A stretch of 64,000 nucleotides of DNA from Nitrospira sp. (lineage in GTDB: Bacteria; Nitrospirota; Nitrospiria; Nitrospirales; Nitrospiraceae). The stretch covers positions 3,550,036 through 3,614,035 of the forward strand of contig CP060501.1 in assembly GCA_024760545.1 (NCBI GenBank), in the 5' to 3' direction. The position numbers and the translations under genes are program-made. Of the stretch, positions 27,628 through 36,846 are shown piece by piece. The notes beneath the pieces were generated by a model that was given only the letters and a program-made list of their open reading frames with translations, was not told the DNA's origin and did not search any database. Position 1 is the stretch's first letter, and every line of letters begins with the position of its first letter.

Positions 27628-28387
27628 ATAGCTGTTTCGCATTGTCGCTGGTCTGCTTGGAAATTTGTTCCAACGACAGAGATGGGGTATGCAGGGACGC
27701 CAACTGTTGTGCGACCAGGGTCACGTAGGCGGGTTCGTTGCGCTTCCCTCGATGGGGGACGGGGGTGAGATACGGGCAGTCGGTTTCGATGAGTACGCGA
27801 TCCAGCGGCGTCTGCCGGGCGATTTCGCGGAGTGCCGTTGCGTTTTGAAACGTCAGGATTCCAGAAAACGAAAGGTAAAAACCAAGATCCAGCGCCTCTT
27901 TCGCCAGCCAGCCATCCCCGGAAAAGCAGTGAAACACCCCGCCGACCTCTGATGCCCGCTCTTCCTTCAATATCGCGATCGTATCCTCCTGCGCCTCTCT
28001 CGTGTGAATGATCACGGGCAGCTTGAGTTCGCGCGCAAGCTGAATCTGTTCGCGGAACCGTTCACGCTGTTCCTTGGGAGAAGAATGATTGTAGTGATAG
28101 TCGAGCCCGATCTCTCCATAGGCCACGACCTTGCCGCTCTGCGCCAAACGGCGGAATTCATCGTACCAATTGTCCTCGATATGTTTGACCTCATGGGGAT
28201 GAACCCCGACTGAGGCATACACGAAGGGAAAGCGATCGGCCAGTACGGCGGCAGATTGGCTGGTTGTGAGATCACAGCCGATGGTGATGAACATTGTGAC
28301 TCCGGCCTCGCGCGCGCGGGCAATCATGGCTTCACGGTCGTCGTTGTAGCGGGCGTCGTCGAGATGTGTATGTGTGTCGATCAACAT
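27614..28387 (-). CDS. tatD: TatD-family metal-dependent DNase/hydrolase
   Basis: Amidohydrolase-superfamily TIM-barrel protein of 257 residues. The metal-binding N-terminus is MLIDTHTHLDDARY, and the other ligands appear in VGVHPHEV, GEIGLDYHY, LPVIIHTREA, HCFSG and ETDCPYLTPVPHRGKRNEP. Members (TatD/YcfH/YjjV) are 3'-5' DNases or D-aminoacyl-tRNA-deacylase-like hydrolases. Here it is a single gene convergent with the NYN protein. The precise substrate is not shown by sequence. Confidence 0.92.
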   Translation of the reverse strand: MLIDTHTHLDDARYNDDREAMIARAREAGVTMFITIGCDLTTSQSAAVLADRFPFVYASVGVHPHEVKHIEDNWYDEFRRLAQSGKVVAYGEIGLDYHYNHSSPKEQRERFREQIQLARELKLPVIIHTREAQEDTIAILKEERASEVGGVFHCFSGDGWLAKEALDLGFYLSFSGILTFQNATALREIARQTPLDRVLIETDCPYLTPVPHRGKRNEPAYVTLVAQQLASLHTPSLSLEQISKQTSDNAKQLFKIA

Positions 28388-28572
28388 CGGCGCATCCTAC
28401 CATGGTGGTGAAATCCAGGATACTCAAGTGTTCTACAATCGGTTTGTCCAGAGTGTGTCGAAGAGACATGGTCGGTGCCCATGGTTCAGCATCCCTATGA
28501 TTGATCGATCACGGACTCGCACGGTCATCGTTGTCGAAGTGTAAGGGGTTCCGATGGTCGGAGAGGATGGGA

Positions 28573-29634
28573 TCAGGAGACCGGCTTAGGAATGATCGCG
28601 GTCGCGAGCTCGTGCAACAGATGTTCTGTTTCGCCCCAGCCAAGGCAGGCATCGGTAATGGAAACGCCGTGAAGGAGGGCGACCCCTTCTTTCCATGCCT
28701 GTCTACCGGGGTTCAAGTTGCTTTCGAGCATCAGCCCCATGATGCTTTGGCGGCCTTCCCGGAATTGCCGCAACACCTCATGGGCGACAAAGCCTTGACG
28801 GGTATGGTCCTTCTTGGAATTGTCGTGTGAGCAATCGATCATGATCGGGCGGGCGATGCCTTCTTCTGCGACGGCAGCTTCTGCCTTGGCGACATGCTCG
28901 GCTTCGTAATTGGTTCTTCCGCCTCCACCGCGCAACACGATGTGGCGGTCAGGGTTACCCATCGTCTTGATGATCGCGGTTTGGCCGTCGGCGTTGATAC
29001 CGACGAAATGATGTGGAATACGGGCGGAACTCATTGCGTTGATGGCAACCTGCATGCTGCCCTCGGTCCCATTCTTAAATCCGACCGGCATGGACACGCC
29101 GCTGGCCATTTCCCGATGGGTTTGGCTCTCTGTGGTGCGGGCGCCGATCGCCGCCCAACTGATCAAATCGGCGACGTATTGCGGGCTGATGGGATCCAGC
29201 AATTCCGTCCCGCAGGGGAGGCCCAACTGATTGATCCTGAGGAGAATCGCTCTCGCCAACTCCACCCCCGTCGCAATGTCACAAGTTCCATCGAGGTGAG
29301 GGTCATTGATAAGGCCTTTCCACCCGACGGTGGTCCGGGGCTTTTCAAAATAGGTTCGCATGACGATGAGGAAGCGATCACGCAGCGCATCGGCAACGGG
29401 CTTTAGTTTGGCGGCATATTCATAGGCGGCATCAGGGTCATGAATGGAACAGGGACCCACGATGACCAGCAGCCGATCACGATCTTGCCCATGGAGAATT
29501 CGGCGAATCGCTTCCCGGGTTTCGACGACCAGGGCTCCTGCTTGATCGGTAATGGGCAGTTTTGTCTTGACGGCACGGGGGGAGGGGAGTGCCTTGATTT
29601 CGATAACGTGCTGGTTGTCGATCGGTCTATTCAT
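28573..29634 (-). CDS. aroG: 3-deoxy-7-phosphoheptulonate (DAHP) synthase, class I
   Basis: Class I DAHP synthase of 353 residues, which condenses PEP and erythrose-4-phosphate to open the shikimate pathway. Characteristic segments are LLVIVGPCSIHDPDAAYEYA, RTYFEKPRTTVGWKGLINDPHLDG, MPVGFKNGTEG, HIVLRGGGGRTNY and IDCSHDNSKKDHTRQ. I prefer the ATG at 29634 over an in-frame GTG three codons upstream. The form resembles the allosteric AroF/G/H enzymes; which aromatic amino acid regulates it cannot be read by eye. Confidence 0.94.
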   Translation of the reverse strand: MNRPIDNQHVIEIKALPSPRAVKTKLPITDQAGALVVETREAIRRILHGQDRDRLLVIVGPCSIHDPDAAYEYAAKLKPVADALRDRFLIVMRTYFEKPRTTVGWKGLINDPHLDGTCDIATGVELARAILLRINQLGLPCGTELLDPISPQYVADLISWAAIGARTTESQTHREMASGVSMPVGFKNGTEGSMQVAINAMSSARIPHHFVGINADGQTAIIKTMGNPDRHIVLRGGGGRTNYEAEHVAKAEAAVAEEGIARPIMIDCSHDNSKKDHTRQGFVAHEVLRQFREGRQSIMGLMLESNLNPGRQAWKEGVALLHGVSITDACLGWGETEHLLHELATAIIPKPVS

Positions 29635-29786
29635 GAATTCCACGCACCCCGTGTTGGCCCTTGGTCGACTCTAGCCTGAAAGAGGACGAATCTAACGAAT
29701 AATAGCAGAAAAGTCCATACTGCCTAACTAGGCGGCCGATCAGAGAGAATTGGGGCCTGGAGCGAGGAGTTCTTGCAATTTCAAGC

Positions 29787-30143
29787 ATGGGTTCTTATTC
29801 TAGTGCCATGCGAGCGATGATGGCTGGATCCACGCGTTTCTCCCCGCTACTCCGTCTGGGAGTCGCGCTGGGGATGATCTGCATCATGCTGGGCATGGCG
29901 CCTTTTGCCATGGCCCAGGACGTTCATCATGAGCTGGCCGCAGCTGATTCGGATGGCCACGAACATTCGGACACCGACATTTGTCAGTGGGTTCAGCACC
30001 ATACAGCCGGCTCAGTCGATTGTGATGTTCCTCGGTTAGCTCTTTGCGAATCAGTCCAACAGCGGGAGCTTCCGTCCGAAACCATTCTGCTGTCGGCAGC
30101 CCCTTCGCTCGTCGGTCCTTCTCGCGCTCCTCCCCGTTTGTAA
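29787..30143 (+). CDS. Small exported His-rich protein upstream of a TonB receptor
   Basis: A predicted secreted protein of 118 residues. A hydrophobic signal segment (about residues 22-44, ending FAMAQD) is followed by a His/Asp-rich stretch (HHELAAADSDGHEHSDTD) and two Cys in the mature part. I do not recognise a firm family; it has the general look of short His-rich proteins that precede metal-related outer membrane receptors. Several ATGs lie near the start (29787, 29808, 29817) and none has a clear ribosome-binding site. It lies about 100 bp before a TonB-dependent receptor on the same strand, so a role in metal or metallophore handling is an inference from context. Confidence 0.5.
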   Translation: MGSYSSAMRAMMAGSTRFSPLLRLGVALGMICIMLGMAPFAMAQDVHHELAAADSDGHEHSDTDICQWVQHHTAGSVDCDVPRLALCESVQQRELPSETILLSAAPSLVGPSRAPPRL

Positions 30144-30249
30144 CCATCGCGTCAGTTTCAGGATAGGGAAACAGGCTGCTCGGCACGGGGTATGCCTGAT
30201 TCTGTCCCATGTTTCCACGATCGTCGCGTTGTGACTGAGGAGGGGCATG

Positions 30250-32658
30250 ATGTACCCAGTGGTGAGATGTGTACTGTGCGCAGGGTTTGCCATAGGAATG
30301 GCCTGGTGTAACTGTTCAGACATTTATGCGGCAGAGCATGATGAGCCCTTGGTCGTTAAGGGAGTGGTTCAGAATCAGGATCTTCGCCGAGTGCCACAGG
30401 CAGTGGTTGAGGTGAAGAATCAAGAGGGGGAAACGGTATCCTCCGGAGTCTCGAACGATGCCGGCGAATTCAAAGTCTCTGTCAAAGAGATCGGCACCTA
30501 TTCCGTCAGCGCCCTTCAGGAAACCTATCGAAGTGAATATGTCGTGCTGACGCTGGGTGACAAGCCACCAAAACCTGTGACGCTCACCCTCTCAAAAACC
30601 ACGGAAGTTGCGCTCGAGGTGGTGTCGCCGTTGCCGCCCATTCAGGCCAAAACGTCGAGTGAGACCTATTCGCTCAGCCGAAGAGAAATCGATGTTCTTC
30701 CGCGCGGGAACAACATCAATCTGGAGGATCTGTTAGTAACGATCCCAAGCGCAACCTATGGATCTTTGAAGCAGGTCCACATCCACCAGGACCATGCCAA
30801 TCTTCAGTTCCGTATCGATGGGGTTCCGATTCCAGACACGGTCTCTTCAACGTTTTCGGATGTGATTACGCCCAGAGCTTGGGAGCGGGCAGATATCGTA
30901 CTGGGTGGTATGGAGGCAAACGTGGGGAACAAGGCGACGGCGCTCCTCGACATCACAACCAAGAGCGGGACGAAGCCGGGGTTTGGGTCGCTTCAAATGT
31001 TCGGAGGGTCGAACAACACCATCAATCCGTCCATCGAGTACGGAGGAACCATCGGCCAGAAGTTCCGTTACTACTTCTTGAACAGCTATACGGCGACGAA
31101 TCGGGGAATCGAGCCACCGACCCTCGGTCATTCCATCTTTCACGGACAGAGCGAGCGGAACCAAACGATGTTTCGCGGTGATTATCAGCATGATAACAAC
31201 AATAACTTCACGTTCTTATTCTTGAACTCCGTCGCCAAGTATCAGATTCCCACGCTGCCGGGTCAGGCGCTGAATCCCACCATCGCCGGCCTGTTACCCG
31301 GAGGGTTGACCTCCGTGCCGTCGGAAATGGTGGATGAGAATCAAAAAGAGAACAATCAGTACGGCCACGTGGTCTGGAGACACGACATCAACACCCGTAA
31401 CTTTTTCAGTATGGCCGGGTATTTCCGCCGCACGAGGGCCACATTCAGGACCGATCCGTTCAATGTCCTGGCGTACGTGCCGGACGAAACCGAACCTTTC
31501 TCGGCCGGTAGTCAAGATCGCACCGGTTATTCCGGCGGTGCGCGCTTCGATTACACCTTTGTCCACAGCAAGGAGCATTTGATCAAGGCGGGATTCCAGA
31601 TCGATCGCACTCAGGCGATCAATAAGACGAGGCTGTTTACGTTTCTCGATGACGGGTTGGGCGGTCCAACCGGAAGTGTCATCAATGTCAATGCCGACAA
31701 CCGGCTGATCGGTTGGCGCCAGGAGTTCTGGATTCAGGATCAATGGACTCCGAACGAGCACTGGACCTTCAACGTGGGCGTCCGAGGGGATGCCGTGCAG
31801 TACCAGCGAAACGAAGGGCAGATCAGCCCGCGGATCGGCGTTACGTATCGATACAACCCAGCCCACGCGTTCCACGCCTTCTATGGCCGGCTCTTTACTC
31901 CTCCGAATCTTGAGGCGATTTCCTTCACCAAGCTGAATACGGCGGGAACGAAGGCGGCTCCGGAGGATACGACCAACAATCAGCCTCGCGCCGAACGCGC
32001 CCATTATTTTCAGATCGGCAGTTCCCATGCCTTGACGGATTGGGCGACGCTGCAACTCACCGGCTACTACAAGCTGGCCAACTTCCTTTCGGATGCCGGC
32101 CAGTTTGGCACGACGCCCTTGTTGAATTATTTTGCCTTTGAGCGAGGCTGGACCAGGGGCGCCGATGCGGCGCTCAAGGTGTGGTTCATGGAGAATCTGT
32201 CGGGCCGCGGGAACATCGCGTGGGGACAGTGTAAAGGGTATGGGCTGCAATCCGGCCATTTCTTATTGGAGGCGGCCGAGATTGCGGATATCAATACCTC
32301 CAGTGGAATCCATTGTGATCACCAACAGACGTTGACCGCTTCGGGCGTGCTGAGTTATCGATTGCTCGAGCGAACGACGATCACCGGGCAGGTGTTGTTC
32401 GCATCGGGACTTCGAACGGCGGAGGAAGGTGGAAAGACCAATTCGACTCATAGCCCGTCCTACACTGTCTATAACTTTTCGATCGCCCACGTCATTCCGT
32501 TGCCCTGGGATGGGCAGAAGCTACTGCTCGGGTTCGATATCGTGAATGCCCTGGATCAAAAGTATTTCATCAATCAAGGGGAAGGTAGTATCGGCCTCGG
32601 GGTCTCTCATGCCGGGATGCCTCGGTCCTTCTTCTTCCGAGGGCAATGGTTCTTCTGA
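30250..32658 (+). CDS. TonB-dependent outer membrane receptor with carboxypeptidase-like N-terminal domain
   Basis: Outer-membrane receptor of about 802 residues. A signal peptide (ending near YAAEHDE) is followed by a carboxypeptidase-regulatory-like (CarboxypepD_reg) domain (about 32-115), a plug domain (about 125-225, with FRIDGVPIPDT and ITTKSGT) and a long aromatic-rich beta-barrel ending in Phe (RGQWFF), the usual signal for BAM. It would import an iron, other metal or organic ligand in a TonB-dependent way. The ATGATG at 30247-30252 follows a GAGGAGGGG site; the second ATG has better spacing. The ligand is unknown; the next gene encodes a TonB C-terminal-like domain. Confidence 0.88.
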   Translation: MYPVVRCVLCAGFAIGMAWCNCSDIYAAEHDEPLVVKGVVQNQDLRRVPQAVVEVKNQEGETVSSGVSNDAGEFKVSVKEIGTYSVSALQETYRSEYVVLTLGDKPPKPVTLTLSKTTEVALEVVSPLPPIQAKTSSETYSLSRREIDVLPRGNNINLEDLLVTIPSATYGSLKQVHIHQDHANLQFRIDGVPIPDTVSSTFSDVITPRAWERADIVLGGMEANVGNKATALLDITTKSGTKPGFGSLQMFGGSNNTINPSIEYGGTIGQKFRYYFLNSYTATNRGIEPPTLGHSIFHGQSERNQTMFRGDYQHDNNNNFTFLFLNSVAKYQIPTLPGQALNPTIAGLLPGGLTSVPSEMVDENQKENNQYGHVVWRHDINTRNFFSMAGYFRRTRATFRTDPFNVLAYVPDETEPFSAGSQDRTGYSGGARFDYTFVHSKEHLIKAGFQIDRTQAINKTRLFTFLDDGLGGPTGSVINVNADNRLIGWRQEFWIQDQWTPNEHWTFNVGVRGDAVQYQRNEGQISPRIGVTYRYNPAHAFHAFYGRLFTPPNLEAISFTKLNTAGTKAAPEDTTNNQPRAERAHYFQIGSSHALTDWATLQLTGYYKLANFLSDAGQFGTTPLLNYFAFERGWTRGADAALKVWFMENLSGRGNIAWGQCKGYGLQSGHFLLEAAEIADINTSSGIHCDHQQTLTASGVLSYRLLERTTITGQVLFASGLRTAEEGGKTNSTHSPSYTVYNFSIAHVIPLPWDGQKLLLGFDIVNALDQKYFINQGEGSIGLGVSHAGMPRSFFFRGQWFF

Positions 32659-32672
32659 TATAAGAGGATGGT

Positions 32673-33134
32673 ATGGATGGAATCATGACGATGCTGTGCC
32701 GCGCTGGTACACGGCTCGTGTTCTCCGGTGTGCTGTGTGTGTTCCTGGGTCCGGCCGCTGCAAATGCAGCGGCGGGTGACGACGCGACCCATGAGAGCGA
32801 TCACGAGGAAGACGTCCTGGAGCTGCCGGAGGTACACGTTCATGGACTGCCTCTCAATAAAGATCAGCAAGTGGGTCCTGTCGCCAAGTCCACGCTATGG
32901 CCCGCCATTCCTGCATCACTCGCCGGCCAAGAACTCGATGATTGGATGAAGGCACGCTTGTTGGTTTCCAAGCAGGCGAAGGTGACGGTCGTGGTGTTGG
33001 AGCCGTGCAAACATCGGGAACTCACGACTGCCGGAGTCAATGCGCTCGGCAGATGGACCTTCGATCCCCAGATGCGTGGGGACGATCCGGTTGACGGTGA
33101 GCTGACCGTCCGAATCCATTTTCGGACGCGGTGA
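32673..33134 (+). CDS. Exported TonB C-terminal-domain-like protein
   Basis: Small exported protein of 153 residues immediately (14 bp) after the receptor. A signal sequence (to about residue 33) is followed by an acidic/His stretch (DDATHESDHEEDVLELPEVHVHG) and a C-terminal part resembling the TonB C-terminal domain: TVVVLEPCKHRELTTAGVNALGRWTFDP, then DGELTVRIHF. Unlike true TonB it lacks a Pro-rich spacer, and the hydrophobic segment looks cleavable, so it may be a free periplasmic domain. Its position suggests it acts with the preceding receptor. TonB-like identity is a by-eye call. Confidence 0.6.
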   Translation: MDGIMTMLCRAGTRLVFSGVLCVFLGPAAANAAAGDDATHESDHEEDVLELPEVHVHGLPLNKDQQVGPVAKSTLWPAIPASLAGQELDDWMKARLLVSKQAKVTVVVLEPCKHRELTTAGVNALGRWTFDPQMRGDDPVDGELTVRIHFRTR

Positions 33135-33225
33135 AGGGTGGCTCTCTGACAATCGTCATTTACTTTATGAGCAAGAGAATGGTTGCCGCTTGACGCCCAA
33201 CGGGTAACGCTTTATCGTCGCGTGC

Positions 33226-33810
33226 ATGAGCATAGACGAGACTCTTTTTCTGGCGATCAACGGCTTGGCGGGCCGATCACCGGCTGCCGATCACTTCTTT
33301 CTCCAACTGGGACACCGGAGCCTGCTCTATGTGCCCGGGGCCTGCGCTATCGCATATTGGATATGGAGCAACCGGCGAGAGGCATTGTTAGGCGGACCGG
33401 TTCTGGCCGGCGCGGTGGGACTCGCTGATTTTATCGGTGGACAGCTCAAATGGGTCTTTGAGCGTGTCAGGCCATGCCGGGCAGTTTCCGAGGCCGTCAA
33501 AATCGAGCCGAGCGGCTGCGGAGGATTATTCAGTTTTCCGTCGAACCATGCGATCAACACGGCGGCCGCCGCGGCGTTCCTGCAAACCCTCTATCCGAGA
33601 TCCGGTTGGGTCACCTGGCCGATCGTGGGACTCGTCGGATTCGCCCGCGTATATATCGGCGCGCATTATGTGACTGATGTGCTCGGCGGATGGGCGATCG
33701 GAGGACTTCTTGGTGCAGGAGCAGCATTCGTCCTGCTTCGCTGGCCACGATTCAGAAAGAAGTTAGGATCGGTGGCCGTGCCGGTAGGGGAAGCGCACGT
33801 AAGGCCGTAA
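33226..33810 (+). CDS. PAP2-family membrane phosphatase
   Basis: Membrane phosphatase of the PAP2 superfamily, 194 residues with about five or six hydrophobic segments. The three catalytic motifs are visible: KWVFERVRPC, GGLFSFPSNHA and ARVYIGAHYVTDVLGG, the last containing the nucleophile His and the following Asp. Such enzymes dephosphorylate undecaprenyl pyrophosphate or lipid phosphates in the inner membrane; UppP-type recycling of undecaprenyl carrier would fit an organism with this LPS gene set, but that is inference. Start at ATG 33226; its ribosome-binding site is weak. Confidence 0.87.
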   Translation: MSIDETLFLAINGLAGRSPAADHFFLQLGHRSLLYVPGACAIAYWIWSNRREALLGGPVLAGAVGLADFIGGQLKWVFERVRPCRAVSEAVKIEPSGCGGLFSFPSNHAINTAAAAAFLQTLYPRSGWVTWPIVGLVGFARVYIGAHYVTDVLGGWAIGGLLGAGAAFVLLRWPRFRKKLGSVAVPVGEAHVRP

Positions 33811-33823
33811 AGGATTCTGCGGA

Positions 33824-34783
33824 CTATGTCGGCTGCTCCACCGTCGCCAAAAGATCCGCTCGCAGACGATCGATATCATATCCTCGGCCGATCAATACCA
33901 GGGCCGGATCCGGTTCATCCAACAAGGTGAGCGGCGCAATTGTCGCCTGCCCAGGCGGCGCATACTGGAATTCCTGCAGCTCCGGTTCATTCGCAAATCG
34001 GAAGTAGCCTTTCGCCCGTTCCAGTTCCTTCGGAAGAGTTTTAATCCACGCCAAGAAGTGCCGGCGAATGAGCGGACCCGGTAGTGGAACTGTGGTCGCG
34101 ATCGGATGGTAAGCCGCCCGTTGAAGGGAACTCGCTCGTGACTTGCTGAAGAGTACATTGGTGGGCACCGCCTGTTTCGCCGATGGATGGGGCGTCAGAA
34201 GGGCTGCGGCATCGAGTCGCGCATGGGACGTTTCCCAGAGGCGGGCATAGGGATTTTGTTCGAGAATGGTGTCGCGGAACCTTTCCCAGTGGCCAGGAAC
34301 GTAGAGGTCCCGCTTGTTCAAGATCAGTTCGTCGGCACAACGGATCGCTTGGGTCGTCACATAGGCGCTGGAATGGCTTTCTTCCGTCGAGACAGGATGG
34401 AGGAGAGCAATCACCCGTTCAAGCGCAGCCAGCCGCGCCGTATAAGCATCAGTTACCGCGTCGATCACTTCGGCGGGATCGGCGAGCCCGGAACATTCCA
34501 GGATCAGAACATTCGATCCATGATCGCGCACCAGTTGCGCGATTCCCCAAGACAGGTCCTCTTTCGTGTCGCAACAGACGCAGCCTCCGGCCAGGTTCAT
34601 GACCTGCTCGGCCAGTGTGCCGGCGCGAGGGCCATCGATGCTCACCGCCCCTGCCTCGTTCATGAGGACACCGGTCCGCCGTCCTTGCGCTTTCCAATAT
34701 TCGAGCAAACGCATCAACAGCGTGGTCTTGCCCGCGCCAAGGGAACCGCAGAGAATATAAAACGGAACGGGAAGCGAGGCCAT
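33824..34783 (-). CDS. CobW/P47K-family G3E GTPase
   Basis: G3E-family GTPase of 319 residues. The P-loop GSLGAGKTT is at 13-21, the metal-binding GGCVCC motif holds C68, C70 and C71, and the GTP-specificity motif NKRD follows in ILNKRDLY. A CobW C-terminal domain (about 215-319) is present. These proteins act as metal chaperones or insertases (zinc, cobalt, nickel). I chose the ATG at 34783 because GAGGAGGGA lies right before it; a TTG four codons earlier is less likely. It is convergent with the PAP2 gene, separated by 13 bp. The metal cannot be read from sequence. Confidence 0.88.
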   Translation of the reverse strand: MASLPVPFYILCGSLGAGKTTLLMRLLEYWKAQGRRTGVLMNEAGAVSIDGPRAGTLAEQVMNLAGGCVCCDTKEDLSWGIAQLVRDHGSNVLILECSGLADPAEVIDAVTDAYTARLAALERVIALLHPVSTEESHSSAYVTTQAIRCADELILNKRDLYVPGHWERFRDTILEQNPYARLWETSHARLDAAALLTPHPSAKQAVPTNVLFSKSRASSLQRAAYHPIATTVPLPGPLIRRHFLAWIKTLPKELERAKGYFRFANEPELQEFQYAPPGQATIAPLTLLDEPDPALVLIGRGYDIDRLRADLLATVEQPT

Positions 34784-35056
34784 ATCCCTCCTCAATCCAA
34801 CTATACATTCTACCGGGATATGGCGAGAACCTGAAGAGGATCGACCATACCGCCATTGGGCGGAAAATTTAACGCCGTTCTGATCGGGCGATGACCATCA
34901 TGAAAAATTAGGTGATGCATCCTGCCGGCTGGAGAAATCCGGCCGGGCTAGTGTATTTTGGAGCCTGAAATGGTGTGACGCTTAGCTTCTTGGTCGTAAG
35001 ATAGAAAGAGACTGTCGAACCGGCATGCAGGGCTTCAGCCTAGCGAGGAGGTAGGT

Positions 35057-35584
35057 ATGATACCACTTCTTGTCCGATTGATGAGTGGAACTGTACTGGT
35101 AGGTATAGTGATCGCGATACTTTCACAGCCGGTTTTGTCCTCCGAAAGCGGCAAAGCTTGTAGTTTGGTCACGTCGTCGGATATTGAATCCGTTCTTGGG
35201 TCGACCGTCACGTTGAATGCCGGCCAATCAATGCCGGGAGGACGTGCCGAACTCTGCGCAGGAGAAGCGCCAAGCGCCAAAGTCCTGCTGCGGTTAGTGA
35301 ACGGCCTTGATCCTGGGAGAGACCGATCAGGCCGCAAGGAAAAGGCCGGTCTGGAAATGATGAAAAACATGGGGGTACAGATTGAAGTAAAAACCGCCGG
35401 ACCCATTGTTTGCTCCACGTTGGTTCCGCCAGCCGGAAAGGAGCAGATAGGCTATAACACCACCTGTACGGTGAACAAAGACAAAGCAATGGCGGCCATT
35501 GAAATCACGGTGAACAACAAGTCGGACATGGTTCCTATCGACAAATTATTTCCATTGGCCGAAAAGATGTCCGGCCGATTCTAG
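35057..35584 (+). CDS. Hypothetical exported protein
   Basis: Secreted protein of 175 residues with a clear signal peptide (about residues 1-27, ending PVLSSESG) and a strong GAGGAGGTAGGT ribosome-binding site. The mature part starts ACSLVTSSDIESVLGS, which resembles a widespread periplasmic or lipoprotein-type domain in Actinobacteria and others (a Cys, then a helix with ...L..SD.E..LG) but I cannot name a family. Four mature-part Cys could form disulphides. No operon partner on the same strand. Function unknown. Confidence 0.6.
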   Translation: MIPLLVRLMSGTVLVGIVIAILSQPVLSSESGKACSLVTSSDIESVLGSTVTLNAGQSMPGGRAELCAGEAPSAKVLLRLVNGLDPGRDRSGRKEKAGLEMMKNMGVQIEVKTAGPIVCSTLVPPAGKEQIGYNTTCTVNKDKAMAAIEITVNNKSDMVPIDKLFPLAEKMSGRF

Positions 35585-35706
35585 GGGGCCGGAAATGCAG
35601 TGGGAATTGGGATGGTCGCAGTGACGATGCCGTGGTTCGGTTATCGAGCAGACCAGTTGATGGACAGACAAAGGCGAAGAACGCCTGCGAAATGGTGAAG
35701 CGACGG

Positions 35707-36636
35707 TTAGTGCTGGTAGCAATTCCTAACCGGATCATCCGGCGGTGAATCGTGGGCGCAGTTCGGGCCCATGGGCCGTGGCGCCCGAACATAGCCTTCT
35801 ACCGTATGGTTTTTTTCTAAGATCTCAAAATGAGACTCGTGACACGATCCTGAACATCCGGTCGTGGTCGGCAATGGGTTGTTCAGGGCCACGGATTTCC
35901 CGCCGACCGGGATAAAGCGCGGATAGGATATTGTTGTTGCGCCGAACGTTAACCATCCCTGTTGCGGCGACTGCTCGACACGGGTGGTAAATGTCGGGCG
36001 TACGCGCTCAGGTCTCAACACCGTTGCCCAGGTGGGATCGTCAGGGGCGACCAAGAATGCGTTGTTCCCGCGATGACATTCGGTGCACGCCACAGTCCCG
36101 AGAGCGAATCCTTGGACGGGGTCTCGGAGCGAAGATAGCTGTACCTCGGTTGCCTCGGGTGTCCACTGTGTACGCGATGAACTCGGGTCGTTTCCCCAAA
36201 AACAGGCATGCCCTGTCGTGGCGCTTTGACAGATAATCTGGAATGATCCACCATTTCGTCCAAGCGCGATGCAGGCGCCTCTCACGTTTGGTGAGGCGTA
36301 CGACCAGACGCTTGCGAATGCAGTGTGATCGACCGGTGCCTGCTCCGGACTATTGGGCGTCAGCAGGATGGTCTTGAGATTGCCGTGGCTTTCCCATTCG
36401 GAGGAAGACTGCTTCCAATCAGGTGGAACCGGCACACCTCTCGCGCGGCACGATTCCATGTAATCGCCTTCGACCGTGACGCCCAAGATCGCTGTCTGAG
36501 TTGCACCAGGCGATCGGGAGTTCCCCGCTTCTTTCGGTGGCTCGACGAACAAGCAGCCTGCGAGGAGTAGGCAGACCGAGGCCATGACATATGATCTGAG
36601 AAAACTCCCTGTTGTTCCAGAATACCTGGCACTCAT
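35707..36636 (-). CDS. Putative haem-binding lipoprotein with CxxCH and CxxxCH motifs
   Basis: Predicted lipoprotein of 309 residues. The signal peptide ends in a lipobox LLAGC, so Cys28 would be lipidated. Within the mature protein, ACTECHR (CxxCH) is a canonical c-type haem motif and GCSGSCHESH (CxxxCH) a non-canonical one, together with further His residues; both fit a two-haem protein, but single motifs can arise by chance and the CxxxCH form needs a special lyase. I know no named family for it. It stands alone on the minus strand between a hypothetical and a radical SAM gene. An electron-transfer role would suit a nitrifier but is speculative. Confidence 0.6.
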   Translation of the reverse strand: MSARYSGTTGSFLRSYVMASVCLLLAGCLFVEPPKEAGNSRSPGATQTAILGVTVEGDYMESCRARGVPVPPDWKQSSSEWESHGNLKTILLTPNSPEQAPVDHTAFASVWSYASPNVRGACIALGRNGGSFQIICQSATTGHACFWGNDPSSSRTQWTPEATEVQLSSLRDPVQGFALGTVACTECHRGNNAFLVAPDDPTWATVLRPERVRPTFTTRVEQSPQQGWLTFGATTISYPRFIPVGGKSVALNNPLPTTTGCSGSCHESHFEILEKNHTVEGYVRAPRPMGPNCAHDSPPDDPVRNCYQH

Positions 36637-36846
36637 CTCCGCACGTGCTGTATGGCGTTATGTGAGTAGGGTGCCTGATTATACATCACGGGGGCTGATG
36701 TCAAGGGCTCCTTTGGCCGGTTGTATTCTGTAGCGGCTACGCGCCGCTCTTCGCTCGGGGTACTACTGCACACGTTCTTGCGATAGAGAAACTATACCGG
36801 AGGCTTTCTGATTTACCAGCGCGTCTGCGGAATAACCGTGTCAGTC

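Noticed and set aside
36720-36780. Repeat-like or terminator element with AGCGGC-tacgc-GCCGCT after the radical SAM gene
   Set aside because: The stem is only 6 bp, no U-run follows, and I see no second copy in the window.
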